Of a stretch of DNA of 64,000 nt, positions 44,400 to 56,100 are shown in pieces. The notes under the pieces are model-generated. The model had not been told where the DNA came from and searched no databases. It was given only the letters and a program-made list of their open reading frames with translations. This DNA is from Annona cherimola (Eukaryota > Streptophyta > Magnoliopsida > Magnoliales > Annonaceae), in contig CM059975.1 in assembly GCA_030490835.1 (NCBI GenBank), forward strand, positions 56,597,174 to 56,661,173. The letters run 5' to 3'. The position numbers and the translations under genes are program-made. Every line of letters begins with the position of its first letter. The stretch's first letter is position 1.

Positions 44400-47300
44400 C
44401 AAACTCAATACCCCTTTCGAATTTTGTGGCTTCCGAAAATACCCAAACACATCTTAGCCATTGAGCATAAATGGACAATGGAGATTAGAGTTCCTATGAG
44501 AGAAACACGGGAACGCGTTCCCATGGGTTGGCTCTCCCTTTATATCGTCATTGATCCCCACGAAAAATGGTCTTGTTTTCTTAAGCATCTTTGGGGACCA
44601 ATTGTCCTCAAAAAACTAATCATTTGTGCATTCCTCAGCCTCCACTTATAGCCCACTTTTAGCAGATGGGATGCCTTCATAATGCTTTCTCATGTAAAAG
44701 AATCAAAGGGCCTAGTTGAACAATTCCTAGACTCCTCATCGGGAAAGTACCTTGCTTTTGTTACACTTTAGATGAGGGAATCATGGTTTAGCATTAGCCA
44801 CCATGCTTCCTTGGCCGAAAGAGCTAAGTTGAAGGCTTATAGACATCTCAACCCCAATCTTCCTCATTAGTAGGATTGCACATCTTCCATTCCATCAATG
44901 ACATTATGCTTCTCATTCTTCCCCCCCCCCCCCCCCCACCATAAACGATTTATCGCTTCAATACCCTCACAAAGTCTTTTTCAATAGACAAAAGGGGCTC
45001 ATAACGTAATTGGAAGTGACCTATCCTACTATTACCAAAACTTTCTTGCCACCCCATGAAAGGAACTTTCCTTTCTTGCTTTGAGTTCCATTCCAGATTT
45101 TTTCCCTTATATACATAAAGATTCGAGCTCTTGACCTTTTAATCCATGCAAAAAGCCTTGGATTTTTGGGGGTTTGTTTGCCTTTAGATCTAATCAGATT
45201 TTTCATCCCATGATTAAGTCAGTGTTGGAGTTTTTGCTAAAAAATAATGCAGCTTTTCAATGTTGACTTACTACCCTAAGCATCCCTCATAAACCTAGAT
45301 CATCTCCTTCATGTGGATAACTTCCCTTCTACTTGCCTTAATGAATAAAAGAACATTACCCGCAAAAAATAGGTGAGAGATTACAGGTCATTGCTGCTGA
45401 ATTTGACTCCATTTATTAGTCCATGATTATGTTAGTCCTTAATAAGGCAGATAAACCTTCAGTCCATAAGAGGAACAAGGGTAGAGGGGGTCCCCTAATG
45501 AATGCTATGTCTTGCACCAAAATGAGTGATTTTGAAGCCGTTAACACTAATCTTATAATTAATTGTTGAGAGACAATTGTCAATCCACCCAATCCATTGC
45601 TCACAAAATTGCATCTGTCTCATAATTTGACATAGAAAGTTTCAATCCACCTTATCAAAAGTCTTTGTCACATCCAACTTGACTATCATCTCCCAAAGCC
45701 TACCTTATTTTTTCTTCCTCAACCTATGGATGACTTCAAAAGCAAGCATATATTTGTGATTAGCCTAATTGGCACAAAAGCACTTTGATTTTTTAATATG
45801 ATTCCTCCCAACCATTGTTTTAGCTTGTTAGCTAGCACCTTTGCCAATATTTTGTAGATTACATTACGAAAGTTAATTAGCTTGAAGTTTGGAGCTTTCA
45901 AGAAATCATTTTTTAGGATAAGTATGAATACAGTCTAGTTTGACTCAGATAGAATTTCTTTTTGCTGATGAGTAGAGCTAGCTTTCATAAAATTCTTGCA
46001 GGCTGCAAAGACCTCTTTCCCAACCATGTGCCAATGGTGTTGGTAGAATCTTGCTGTCAATCCATCTGGCCCAAGAGATTTTTTTGAATCCACACCTTTC
46101 ACTACTTTTGTAATCTCATCAATTGCCAAAGGCGTGGTTAGAAGCTAATTGTCCACATTCGACACTCTCGATTGAACCAATCTTGCAACTCTTTATTCGT
46201 TCACCAGCCCCTCAATAGTAAATATATTCTTGAAGTCCGGGCATCACAAGTTCCTTCATCATTAGTCCAAAGTTTCAATCCCTTGTCGGTCTTCCAGCAT
46301 GGCAATGTGGTTTCTCCTCCTTTTCAAAGGAAGAAAGCCGTCTTTTTTATTGCCAAAATGTAGCTAATTAACTTTTAACTATTTATGCCAAGATATCTCC
46401 TCGCCTTCTAGTAGCTGGTTGATTTTTTTCTCTTGCTCTCTAATTTGCTTATCCATCTCATTCGATGGGCACATGGACTTTAGATGGGACAAAGTTTCTT
46501 GATGCTGCTTTATAGCTTTGGATATGTTCCCTCTATTAAGACAATTCCACTTATTAGCTTTTCTCCTTTTTTTTTTTTTTTTGATGAAATTAGCTTTTCT
46601 CCTTAGTTTCTGATTTTTCTTCTAATTTCTCTAAACGTGGCCCACTCTTCCAAGTTGTCTGCCTGCAGACAGTTTTGAACGGCTCGGATCATCATCTTAT
46701 CTCTTTCCCAAAGCTTGTCATACTTGTTCTCATAGTTGGGTTTTTAGCACTTGTATTGGTCTGCAAGTACGGAAGAACAGGGAATTCTCTAAGGCTGCAC
46801 TTGAGAAGTTCATGAGAAGAGTAGATGGGAAGCGCATCAACCAATGATATACAAAAGCTATCACCGGTGGTGGCAAAGTTGAGAACAAATCTCAGGTTTC
46901 ACGCATCCCCATGGTTTTGTCTCTCTTGTACTTTTTAGCATTTTCTTCTGGTTCCATCCTATCTGATCCATCCCACTCACTTCTCCTTTTGTTCCCCACT
47001 ATTCCCCATTTGGAGTGAACAATTTCACCAAATCCATTTACTTCATATCCTTATCTCTCCTTTTACACATGCCAGCACTATCTTTACTTCCCTTACTATT
47101 AAGTTCAGAAAAGCACATACTAACTATTTCTACATCATGGGGAGATCTCTAAACAGGGTTGGTTATATTCTGTCATTTCAGCCCTCCTGCTTGCCCAGAA
47201 TACCTGCTAGATAGATCCTTTTCTCTAAGCTCACTTTATTCTTGAATCACCCTCACATTGTTATTTGAACTTGGTGTTTCCTATTATGTTAGTTTAGTGT
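44400..47300 (-). pseudogene. LINE (L1-type) ORF2 remnant
   Basis: Broken minus-strand pieces in the correct order for a plant L1 reverse transcriptase. Near 46129-45935 is EVxKxVxxxDSKKSLGPDGL-type sequence (KKSLGPDGLTARFYQHHW). 45901-45719 has the RT core pattern NFRNVIYKILAKVLANKLK followed by NQSAFVPIRLITN. 45604-45416 gives a frameshifted GDPLSP...LL..EGLSALL region. Near 44860-44700 are AFNLALSAKEAWWLM and VTKARYFPDEE, the usual post-RT block (AFNxALLAKQxWR...KARYFP). Stops are frequent. The catalytic DD box was not found. The endonuclease is not recognisable. Confidence 0.8.
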
Positions 47301-47379
47301 GGACCACTTCCCCATTAACCCTGACTTCTCCCCATTCTGGATTTTAGAATCCGTACTCATAGTACAGGTCCTGTGTGAA

Positions 47380-48704
47380 TTCTTCACTTTTTTCATGTTG
47401 TTGTTCCACAATCCACTGTTGCATTCTGACCAAGCCATCTATGTCCAATCAAAGACCATTTTGACAACTCTCCAACCCCATAGCAGCTGTGTTTAGACCA
47501 TCCTACAAAACCCAAATTGTTACCTTTGCTTTGGTTAGTTGCTGCTACCCCATAGGATCCCTCATCCCAATCACCCCTATATAAACCATCATTCTCCTCT
47601 TGCAAATTAGGGTGCGTTTGGTTGGAGGTAAAACTTTTTTATGAAAGCTTTTTAGAGTAGAAAATGTCAAGTTGATAGAAAATGATGTGATATGATAGGG
47701 GTAATAATGAGGTGTAAGGTGAATAAAGGTAAAATAGATAGGGTAGTTGTATGGGTATTTGTGTGGAAATGATTGAAAAGTAGAGTTGTTTATATAGGAA
47801 AATGTAAAAAAATAATTAAAAAATAAGGTAGTTATAGGAAGTGAAAAGTTTTTGATTGAAAAGTTTTTATTGACATATTTTGTGTGTAACCAAACACACC
47901 CTTAGTTAGTTATTCTGATTGGTTAGTAACAATAGCCCTATTCCCCTTCTTCCCCCTGACACTTCTTTAACTTTCCTCCCATTTCTTTCTCCAGCCATTC
48001 TGTTAGTTTTAGAATTACTTAGATACTCCCCTCCATTCCCTTGCACCCTAGCCATAACTTCTTGATTGCACCTATTGCATTCATTGTATGTGTCCGAACT
48101 TTTCGCAACCATAACAGAAGCCAACTAATTTCTCATACTGAAAATTAATCCACCTCTTCTCGTATGAGCCGATTTGCAAAAAGATTCCCTTCCTCAGGGG
48201 GTTTATCTAAGACTGCTTTAAACTTGACCGTGGGTTTCCTCGCTTCCCCTTATAAACGTTGTTCTAAAGATTTCCTATCATCTCTCCCAAAACCCTCTGG
48301 TCAACAAGATAGTGTGCATTGGTAACCTGGATCCAAACAGATGATCTATACATGACAATCTTAGGCACATCAGTCGGAGTTCCAACTTACATTAGAATCG
48401 CTATCTGCCCGTCGAGCAGCTACGGACGACCATCTAGAACTGCATGGTTGTCCTCCTCATGATCAAAAGATGTCATGAACAGTTTATCGTTCATTTCCAC
48501 AAAGGAAACCCTACCTTTGGTTTTCCATATCTTCCGTATGGTAACTTTGAACATCTTTTTGTTGTAACGCTTGTTGCTCCATGTAGAACATAGGACTGTC
48601 CGTTTCTCTTCTAGATCAATCATTCTATACTTATTTGCATTGACTGCCAACCTCCGTAGTTCCTCCCCCAATAGATCCATTGTCGAGACGGACATTACTT
48701 CCAA
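47380..48704 (-). pseudogene. LINE ORF1 remnant (DUF4283-like, CCHC)
   Basis: The open 5' piece (48704-48420) reads ...KMFKVTIRKIWKTKGRVSF..., ...EMNDKLFMTSFDHEEDN..., ...VLDGRPW, the pattern of the DUF4283 domain of plant LINE ORF1 (F...L...W...G......N.F...F....D...VL..GPW). Downstream, broken frames give VWIQV-like sequence and a knuckle start FCYGCEKFGH. ORF1 upstream of ORF2 on the same strand makes this one LINE of about 4.4 kb. Its C-terminal half is interrupted by a MITE (47610-47901). A (GA)n tract (48801-48815) lies near its 5' end. Confidence 0.7.
47610..47901. mobile_element. Tourist-like (PIF/Harbinger) MITE
   Basis: 292 bp; left end GGGTGCGTTTGGTT, complement of right end GGGTGTGTTTGGTT (13 of 14 match); flanked by TTA (47607-47609 and 47902-47904), the PIF/Harbinger target. 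Interior AT-rich, non-coding. Inserted in the LINE ORF1 remnant. Confidence 0.88.
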
Positions 48705-49154
48705 ACCCTATGCTTCAACCCTTCCATGTCTGCGACAGTCACCATGCAAAGATCCATAGGGGAAGGTGACGTTTAGGTTTTAATTACTAAATGGAAAAAT
48801 GAGAGAGAGAGAGAGGTCTAGCCCACAAGCGCATCGAAAGTGAGATTTTATTTATATATTTATTCATCTTCACTTTTCCTTATTAGAAAAGAAGTATAAG
48901 ACTATAAAGTTTTTGTTGATTATCCAAATTTCTCCATACACTACTAGGCTGGTATCGTGAAGCTAAGACTGGAGATTTTGTTCATTATCCAAACCTGCTC
49001 TCACCAATTAAGTTGTAACAAAGCTGGTATCGAGATTGGCTCTTAAACCAATTTAAGAATGAATAATGCTTGAGTACATTCAAGCTACATCGAGACTCAA
49101 TTCAACTAGTTTTCTTAATTTTTTTAATACTTTTCAATCAAGTTTATTTCTAGT

Positions 49155-49637
49155 TACGTATAACCCCCATTTTTAATATATTGATGAATAATTCTAAATC
49201 CAGGCCATTCATTATAGTATAATTAACATAATTTGTTGATCTACCAAACCAAGTTTTATTCAAATCAAATGTATGCATTGTCACATTCACTTAAAAATAA
49301 ATATGTTCATTGATAAATTAGAAAAAATACTTAGATATATTTACATATTAGTTAAAATATAATAATACTTCATAAAATCATTTATCAGCATTCATACTTT
49401 AAATGGTTTAAATGTTAAAAATAATACTTTAAAATAGATATTTATCATTATATCATTTTATTACATTCATTTTACACATTTATAGTTGAAGCTCATGTAC
49501 AATAATACTAAATAAATAAAAGAATTTTCATAATATAAACAATGCTAAATACAATACATGCAGCAAATTTTCTATCAATTATTAAGATTTTAAAAATGAA
49601 TATACTTCTAGAAAAAGATGAATAGGTTACATAAAAA
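49155..49637. mobile_element. MITE family A, copy 2
   Basis: Same orientation as the copy at 589-1113: the arm with CATTCATTATA...CCAAGTTTTATTCAAATCAA, the middle with AAAATATAATAATACTTCAT and AAAATCATTTAT, and a right arm with TTATTAAGATTTTAAAAATG. GTTACGTA lies at the left end and GGTTACATA at the right. Clearly diverged; boundaries approximate. Confidence 0.6.
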
Positions 49638-49779
49638 CAAAACAATTTTTCAATCTAAACCATTTAGCATATTTATGTATAATTTTCAAAATCACTGGCA
49701 AACGTTTAATGTTGTGTCAAACAGAACCACTACATGACAAAATACCAAAACCTAACGAAAGCAAAAGCAATGCAAGAAT

Positions 49780-50098
49780 ACACATGCTTTAGATTTATTT
49801 GAAAAGTTATAACACTTTTTAGATGAAAAATTTTAGTGTACAGTTTTTGAATTGAAAAGTGATAATATGATGAAAAAAGAGTAATGATAATGAGAAAAGA
49901 GAATAATTTTTTTAGAAAATAAAATAAAATCAAAATAAATTAGTTATATCGACAATTATGTAGAAATGATTGAAAAATAAAGTAAATGTATAAAAAATGT
50001 GAAAAAATAATTAAAATAAAATAATTGTAGAAAGTGAAAAGTTTTACATTGAAGAGTTTAATTTTAAAAAGTTTTTATGCTCAACAAACATGCCCTTC
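49780..50098. mobile_element. diverged relative of the Tourist-like MITE
   Basis: GTAGAAATGATTGAAAAATA, AAAATGTGAAAAAATAATT and GAAAGTGAAAAGTTTT match the right half of 47610-47901 in order and orientation. The right end CAACAAACATGCCCTT is a decayed form of the TIR plus target. The left end is not clear. Confidence 0.55.
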
Positions 50099-50189
50099 GT
50101 TAACACTTACCGACTACTCATCCAGTAAGATTATAAAACGTAAGTTCAAGCATTCGTACTTTACTCAGCAATGCACATACAGATAAATG

Positions 50190-50195
50190 TTTATT
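50190..50195 (-). terminator. candidate poly(A) signal of the SERF-like gene
   Basis: AATAAA on the minus strand, about 180 nt downstream of the stop codon at 50371. No other consensus signal was noted closer to the stop. Confidence 0.4.
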
Positions 50196-50370
50196 CTCGA
50201 AAATAAAAATGCACATATGAGCCATCAAGGGGGGGGGGGGTGTGAAGTTTTAACAAAATAAAACACCAAGTGTATCAAAACGAACAGTACAGTTTGATGA
50301 AAGAGGGCCGATAATCAATGACAACTCCAGTATAACAGCTCTGTCGTTCTACCAGCAAATTCTTCAGCTG

Positions 50371-52303
50371 CTATTTCTTGCTTCCTTCGTTACCAGCATT
50401 CCCACCACCACCACCAGAAGCTTGTCCTGTTTTCTTGGCTTGCTTTTCTTGGAGTGCTTTTGCATCCCTGAAAATTAAAGGAAACAGGACTAAACCCTGT
50501 TATAAAAAGTCAGGCTGGAAGCTCCAAATGGTGCTTTTTATAGCTTTTACAGCCCAAAGCCAGAAGCCCGAAACACATGGCCAAAACATAAGGCTATTAT
50601 TTCATTTTCAGAATGACAGCAACATGGAACTCAATTGCAAATCCTGTGAGCAGGCGCAGCCAATAGATTTACCATGTTTTATGCAACCAAATGCACTTGA
50701 GCCTATTTCATTTTCTCGAGGGAAATTTTTACTCAACTAGAAGGATGGGCTCCACAGTCATACACTAGTACTAAAGTTAAATCAATCCCACATAGAATGC
50801 AACTCTATCAGACAAAAGTGAGTTATCTGCACAAGGTTGTTGACATGCATATACGAAATCAGATAAGGCAAGATGAAATGAAAGCCTACAAAACAGAAGT
50901 CCTAGGGGGGTTTGAAGAAGTTTGAAAGGGAAGTATACAAAAGGTTTTACCAAAAAATTGATCCACAATAGCAACAACGAGAAAACAAAACTCATGTGTT
51001 GCTGGCCCTGACCACTGGGAGTAAGGCCCACGACAGTGCTAACAACAATGACAGCGATTGCTAATACAGCAACAAATAATGCAGAAGCAGATTGCACAAT
51101 CCCCATGTTTCTTCAACATCAAGCCGTATAATACACAGAAACTGAAGGGCAGGGTTCCCCCAATGCAAATGCATGATGATCTAATCACAATTCTTGGCAA
51201 ATGCAATTTGAGGATGAGAATACCACCTCTAAGTCCTAGACCTAAAGATGCAATTTCATGACTTCATTCTTTTCAACAATTCCCTATTGCTCACATTTTT
51301 CACATGTGATTGTATATGGATAATTTTTTCAGTAGAATTCCTTGTTTCTGGTTGGACTTCAACTTGGCCCCCTTTTCCTAAAGGTAAATATCATTGTTTC
51401 CTGGTTTCCTGGTGACAGCTAGCTAAAAAGCAAGAAGACTACTAACCTTTGTTCATTCTTGTTTCTTCTTCAATTTGCTGCTGGAATTTAGTGTCTTATA
51501 TCCAGTTCCTAGATCTCTTATATCCAGTTCCTACCTAGATCTACTGTTTCTTCTTCCTACGGCATTCAATACTTGGTCATTTACTCCTTTTTCTAAGGAA
51601 GCACTACATAAACACATCCCACTCCAGCCATCAATCGTAAATCACACATACTAGAAAAGGAAAAGACTTTCTTTTCTTTTTTATTATTTCGAGGGATTTC
51701 ATTCAATGCATCTGATCATCGTGGATAAATGGAGCGTTGACTTGCCTTACCTCGGATCTTAGCTGAATTTTATCAGATCCTCGGCCAAGAAGCTCCACCA
51801 TCAGACAATCATAATAATAGGAAATGAATATCCTGCCTAGTGCCTATTAAAGAATCCTAAATCCACAGCTAAGGAAGTGTTATATGTTGGATGGATGTAT
51901 GGAAAGTAGTACATACCTTTCTCTGCGTTGTTCAGGGGTGAGGCCGTCGTCCCTGCCTTTCGCATCCTTCTTCCTCGCCTGTGCCCTTTCCCGGTCGCGT
52001 TCTCTCTGGTTTCCGCGTGCTTCCCGTTAAGTTATTCATTCCAGAACAACACACACCCAATCCATCTATTTAATTCGCCAAGATTAGAAAGACAACCCAT
52101 TAAGGGGGAAAAAAAGAAAGAAAGAAAGAAAAAAAAAAACCACACACACACCCAGTTGATTCAGCTATCTAATTCACCGAGACTAAGAAACAATCGATTA
52201 AAAGGGGAAAACAACAACGCCCCAAATCAATCAAATTGACCAACATTAACAAACAAGCCCAATAAAAAAGGAAAAAAAATAATGCAAAGAGGATATGAGT
52301 CAT
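50371..52303 (-). CDS. SERF/4F5-family small basic protein (three exons)
   Basis: Spliced CDS from the minus strand: exon 1 52303-52297, exon 2 52016-51917, exon 3 50467-50371; 204 nt, 67 residues plus TAG. It starts MTRGNQRERDRER, continues ARKKDAKGRDDGLTPEQRRE, then RDAKALQEKQAKK, and ends in a Gly-rich GGGGGN...GSKK tail. This is the conserved N-terminal signature of the small EDRK-rich factor (SERF/4F5) family, at the usual length. Animal and yeast members bind nucleic acid and modulate protein aggregation; the plant role is unclear. Intron 2 (50468-51916) is GT-AG (GTATGT...TTTCAG). Intron 1 (52017-52296) fits only as AT-AC. It is the only convincing host gene here; the frame is clean across all joins. 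The start was chosen because only ATGACTC joins exon 2 to give the family's MTRGN. Confidence 0.9.
52017..52296 (-). other. U12-type AT-AC intron of the SERF-like gene
   Basis: The intron begins ATATCCTCT (U12 5' site consensus ATATCCTTT) and ends ...AAGCAC. The sequence TAACTTAAC, about 10 nt upstream of the 3' end, matches the U12 branch consensus TTCCTTAAC at 7 of 9 positions. Joining ATGACTC to GCGGAAACC restores the family N-terminus exactly. No GT-AG pair in the region does so. The intron holds (GAAA)n and (CA)n tracts (about 52114-52152). Confidence 0.8.
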
Positions 52304-52539
52304 CGTTGGAAGATGAGCCTTTTTGGCAAGCGAAGCAGCAATGAAGAAGGGAACAGAGAAAAAGAAGGTACGGAAAGGAACGAGTGGGGGAGCGAGAGAG
52401 TCAGAAAAGTATGCAAGCGCCGGCCAAACACCAATCCAAAGCAATTCTGATTCTCCTCCTCTCCTCTCCTCTCCGCTTCACAATTTTTTCTTTCTTACGT
52501 CTAGAGAAATCTAGACCCTACTAATGGAATATTGTCAGA

Positions 52540-52547
52540 TATTTATA
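52540..52547 (-). promoter_or_regulatory. TATA box of the SERF-like gene
   Basis: Minus strand CTATAAATATC. A start about 30 nt downstream (near 52510) would give a ~205-nt 5' UTR that includes the CTCC/GGAGA-rich tract at 52454-52473. Position is right relative to the ATG at 52303; no other TATA lies between. Confidence 0.6.
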
Positions 52548-53183
52548 GACTACCTCTAATTATTTAAATTTTATAATTTACTCCTAATAACTTTTATTTT
52601 GGAAATAAACCCACACTTGCTATTCAGTATAAGTCATGATATATCAATCCTAATTTGCGTGATTCATTTGATAAATGTTGTTTGGATAAAATTTGAATTA
52701 ACTTAAGTGCTAACATTTAGTAACTAGTTTTGGGGGTGTTTTGAAAATGAATTCAAGAGCATGGTATTATTTGCAAATAAAGTTCGAAATGCCATAAATG
52801 GGTGTCTTTTGTAAAAAGGTTCGAAATGGAGTTACTTGATTAATCAAAAGCTGTGCCAAATATTGCAAATATTGAAATCCCTGCTAGTTATTTCCAAATA
52901 TCCTAATATTATAGGACAAACGTATGCCGTTTGCTTCCTCCCGACGCCGCTATTTCTCCGCGCTCCTCCAATGTGTCAACCAACCAATTTCGTGAAAACA
53001 CCATGGCATGGATCGTTTATAATTAGCCTACTTAGGCCGTATCCCAAGACAATGGTAGATTTTCCGCGAATAAAAATTCAATCTATCTTGTGCATCAACA
53101 CTCCATGTACGACCATTGTATTAGAATATTGCCAAATTTATGTACATACAGGTCAATACCTTTTAACTTACTATTTAGATGAC
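52548..53183. other. upstream region of the SERF-like gene, nothing else recognised
   Basis: Mostly AT-rich, with a higher-GC patch at about 52920-53060. The ORF at 52836-53186 (plus) has no recognisable motif. No repeat ends seen before the hAT-like element at 53192. Confidence 0.45.
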
Positions 53184-53191
53184 TAAGTAGT

Positions 53192-56100
53192 TTGGAATGT
53201 AAATTGGATCGGGTTGACTCGGGTTAGAGTAAACACAATCCTAACTACCTTATAAAATCTCAATCCAATCTTACTTTCAACCTTATTTTTCATACCTTAG
53301 CACAACCCTATTTTAATCCTACAGAAATCTGTTCGGTTCAAGTTAAAAATAGGGTTAATAAATATATAATATTTTAAAATACTTTGCTTAATTAAATCTA
53401 TTTTAAAATATAAATTTATACTAAAGAATAAAAATGAACCCTTTTTAGGAATATTTCCAGTTTATAATTGCTAAATAATATTATTTCAAATCAATAATGT
53501 TTAGTTAATTCATATATTTATATGCTAATATAAAACTATTTATTAATAATTTATTATATTGTACACTAACATATGAATATATGAAATTGGGCCGGGTCGG
53601 ATTGAGAATCATCCAACCCAACGAACCCACTTTTAAAATCGAGTCGGTTCAAATCGGGTTACATAAATTATCTTTTATAAAATGTCTAACCTAACCCTAT
53701 TATAAATTACGTTGGGTTTGTGACGCCCCAGCCTGAGCGTCACATCCTTACCTCAGGATATATTGCCTGATAAACATGATCAGGATTGTCGTCCTGTCAC
53801 ACGGCAGGATTTAACGGATATTTATCCAATTTATTACAATTCCTTATTAATTTATTTCATAATATTTTTCATCAAATGCCCATTTGAGTCATCTTTGACC
53901 TAATTCACACATTTCGTAGTAAATATAATCATAAAAATTGTTAACATGTCTATCATCCAAAATCACTTGTTCATAAAGTACAAATCATCACATGGATCAT
54001 ATAATGTCAAGTCACATTTCAATCCATTTCTCACAACAACACATATTAAAGATCATTCAAGCTTCACATTCTCCATGCTTGGTTCAGGCTCCTTGTTACT
54101 TTCATTTCCTTCACCTATCTATGGGTTTAGAAAACAAAACATGAGTTGTACGCTCAATAAGCAAGCTTTATATATACTTTCAGACAAATCATTTTAAAAG
54201 CATATTTATTTAAAAACATTTCTCTTCATTCAGTAGAGACACTTATCAAGTGATCAACTACCAGCGGCGCAGAAACCTTTTTATGTTAAACATCTTGGAA
54301 AGCAACATTATACCCCCTCTAGGATATATCATGACAATGAGATGAAATGCATCATGATCTCTTATGATGGAAGTTAGCTAGGCGACCATCCGTCTTCATC
54401 TTCTCCTATCCAGGGAGGCGCCGCCGGCCCTTTGCCTATCTTAGCAACTCGGCCACACCAAAGGGGGACAATCGGTCTACTTACACCTTTAAGGTGGACC
54501 TCATGCATTGTGCACATGAATTTATCCATGACATGCTAGCATGATTTTCCTTATATAATTTTATAAAGAAGTAATTTTCATATTTAACAAAGCAATTATG
54601 TAAATCAATTATCGATACATAGTGAACTAAGGAATGACCATCCTTAAAGAACTTAGAAATAAATTTCAAATAACATTTGTGACCAATAAAAGCAGTTAAA
54701 ATATCATTTGCAATTATTTAAGAGTAATTTAAGAAATAAAAATCATTCAGAAAATTTGGCTTGCTTACCTTGTTCACGTGAGCTTTTCGGGTCAACCTTT
54801 TCTTTTCCTTTGCCTATATATGAAAGAATGACATAGCATTCGTGTAAATCCCATTTGCTTACATTCACTTAGTTTCCAACTCATTTTCATAAATATTCAT
54901 AGCCCGCTTGAATCCCAAGTCGGGTATACGTACATAACGTACTTATGTATCAACCATTCATTACATCACACATTCAATTCCCATATTTAAGGTAACATTT
55001 GTACATGTCATAACATATTCATTAATCATTCATTAGCCATCATATGAAGTGATAAACTTCCAACTTTTCATTTTTCACATATTTTCATAATTCACATATT
55101 GTACCTATTTTAAAGCACCTAATTAATGTCCTAAAACCCACATATTAATTTCAAATTTTGGGGTTATCTAAACAGAAATACATTTCACATGTTTCCTTCA
55201 TATTTTTATGCATTTTTGCATTTTATCAATTTACATAACTCATTTATCATTTTATCATACTCGTCTCTTCCTATATGACCATTTCATAACACATAATTAA
55301 TGTGTTTCTTAAAAATTTTCAAATCAGCATGATTATACACCTTAATTAACACTTTATTTAGTGTATTTTCATGAATTTTTAATGAACTAATTTCAAGATT
55401 TCCAAAATAGCAACTTTGGAACCCGATTTTTACACTTTAAACGTTCCTTTTGATACTCAAATCTAAACAGATTTTTAGTCACTTAATTCCAGCAATTAAT
55501 CCCACTTTTATTAACCCAAATTCAGGGTATTTTCACATATTTAAAGTCCATAAATTGGTTGCTTATAAAACAGTAACTTTTCATGTATGTAGGGTACCTT
55601 TCTACACCCCTTTTGACGTCCACCTATTAACCCTTTGAAATCCGATTTTGGGCAGTCCTTGCTAATCCCTTTTTCATGTCCAAAGTACCCTAAATTTAGG
55701 GTATTTTACCCTATAATTTATCCATAATTTATTTGAACTACTTCATGTATCATTTTCAACATTTAAACATGAAATTTGGGTCTTAAGAATAACCCTAATT
55801 AGCCTTCCTTCTAAAATTCATAAATCATGCTAAATTCAACATATATCCAACATCTAAACATGAATTATCATGTAATCATATCAACTTAATAAGACAGCAA
55901 CATTACACAAAAATTCAAGCAAGTTTCAGCTAGTTTAAGAGCTCATAATCCACCCTAAACATCATTTCCTTTCACTTGAACCCTTAATTGCATACTTTCC
56001 ATTAAATTCCCATTTAATAACTTAATTAAGGGCATCATAAATTATCATTTAAGGATTCATTATGAATCATATTCACATCCCATAAATTGAGTTAGAAAAG

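Noticed and set aside
43993..44457. 154-codon plus-strand ORF as a gene
   Set aside because: Composition is Ser/Pro/Asn-rich without domain motifs, and its 3' part overlaps the antisense of the LINE remnant.
50777..51106. 109-codon hydrophobic ORF on the minus strand
   Set aside because: It lies wholly within intron 2 of the SERF-like gene, has no recognised family motif and no sign of its own promoter; an alternative terminal exon cannot be excluded without transcripts.
52169..52444. 91-codon minus-strand ORF covering the SERF-like 5' end
   Set aside because: It spans the 5' UTR and reads into intron 1 without splicing; the spliced SERF frame explains the region better.
53946..54197. small ORFs inside the 4.1 kb LTR copies
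   Set aside because: They are not open in the other copies by eye and have no motif; the region is LTR sequence.
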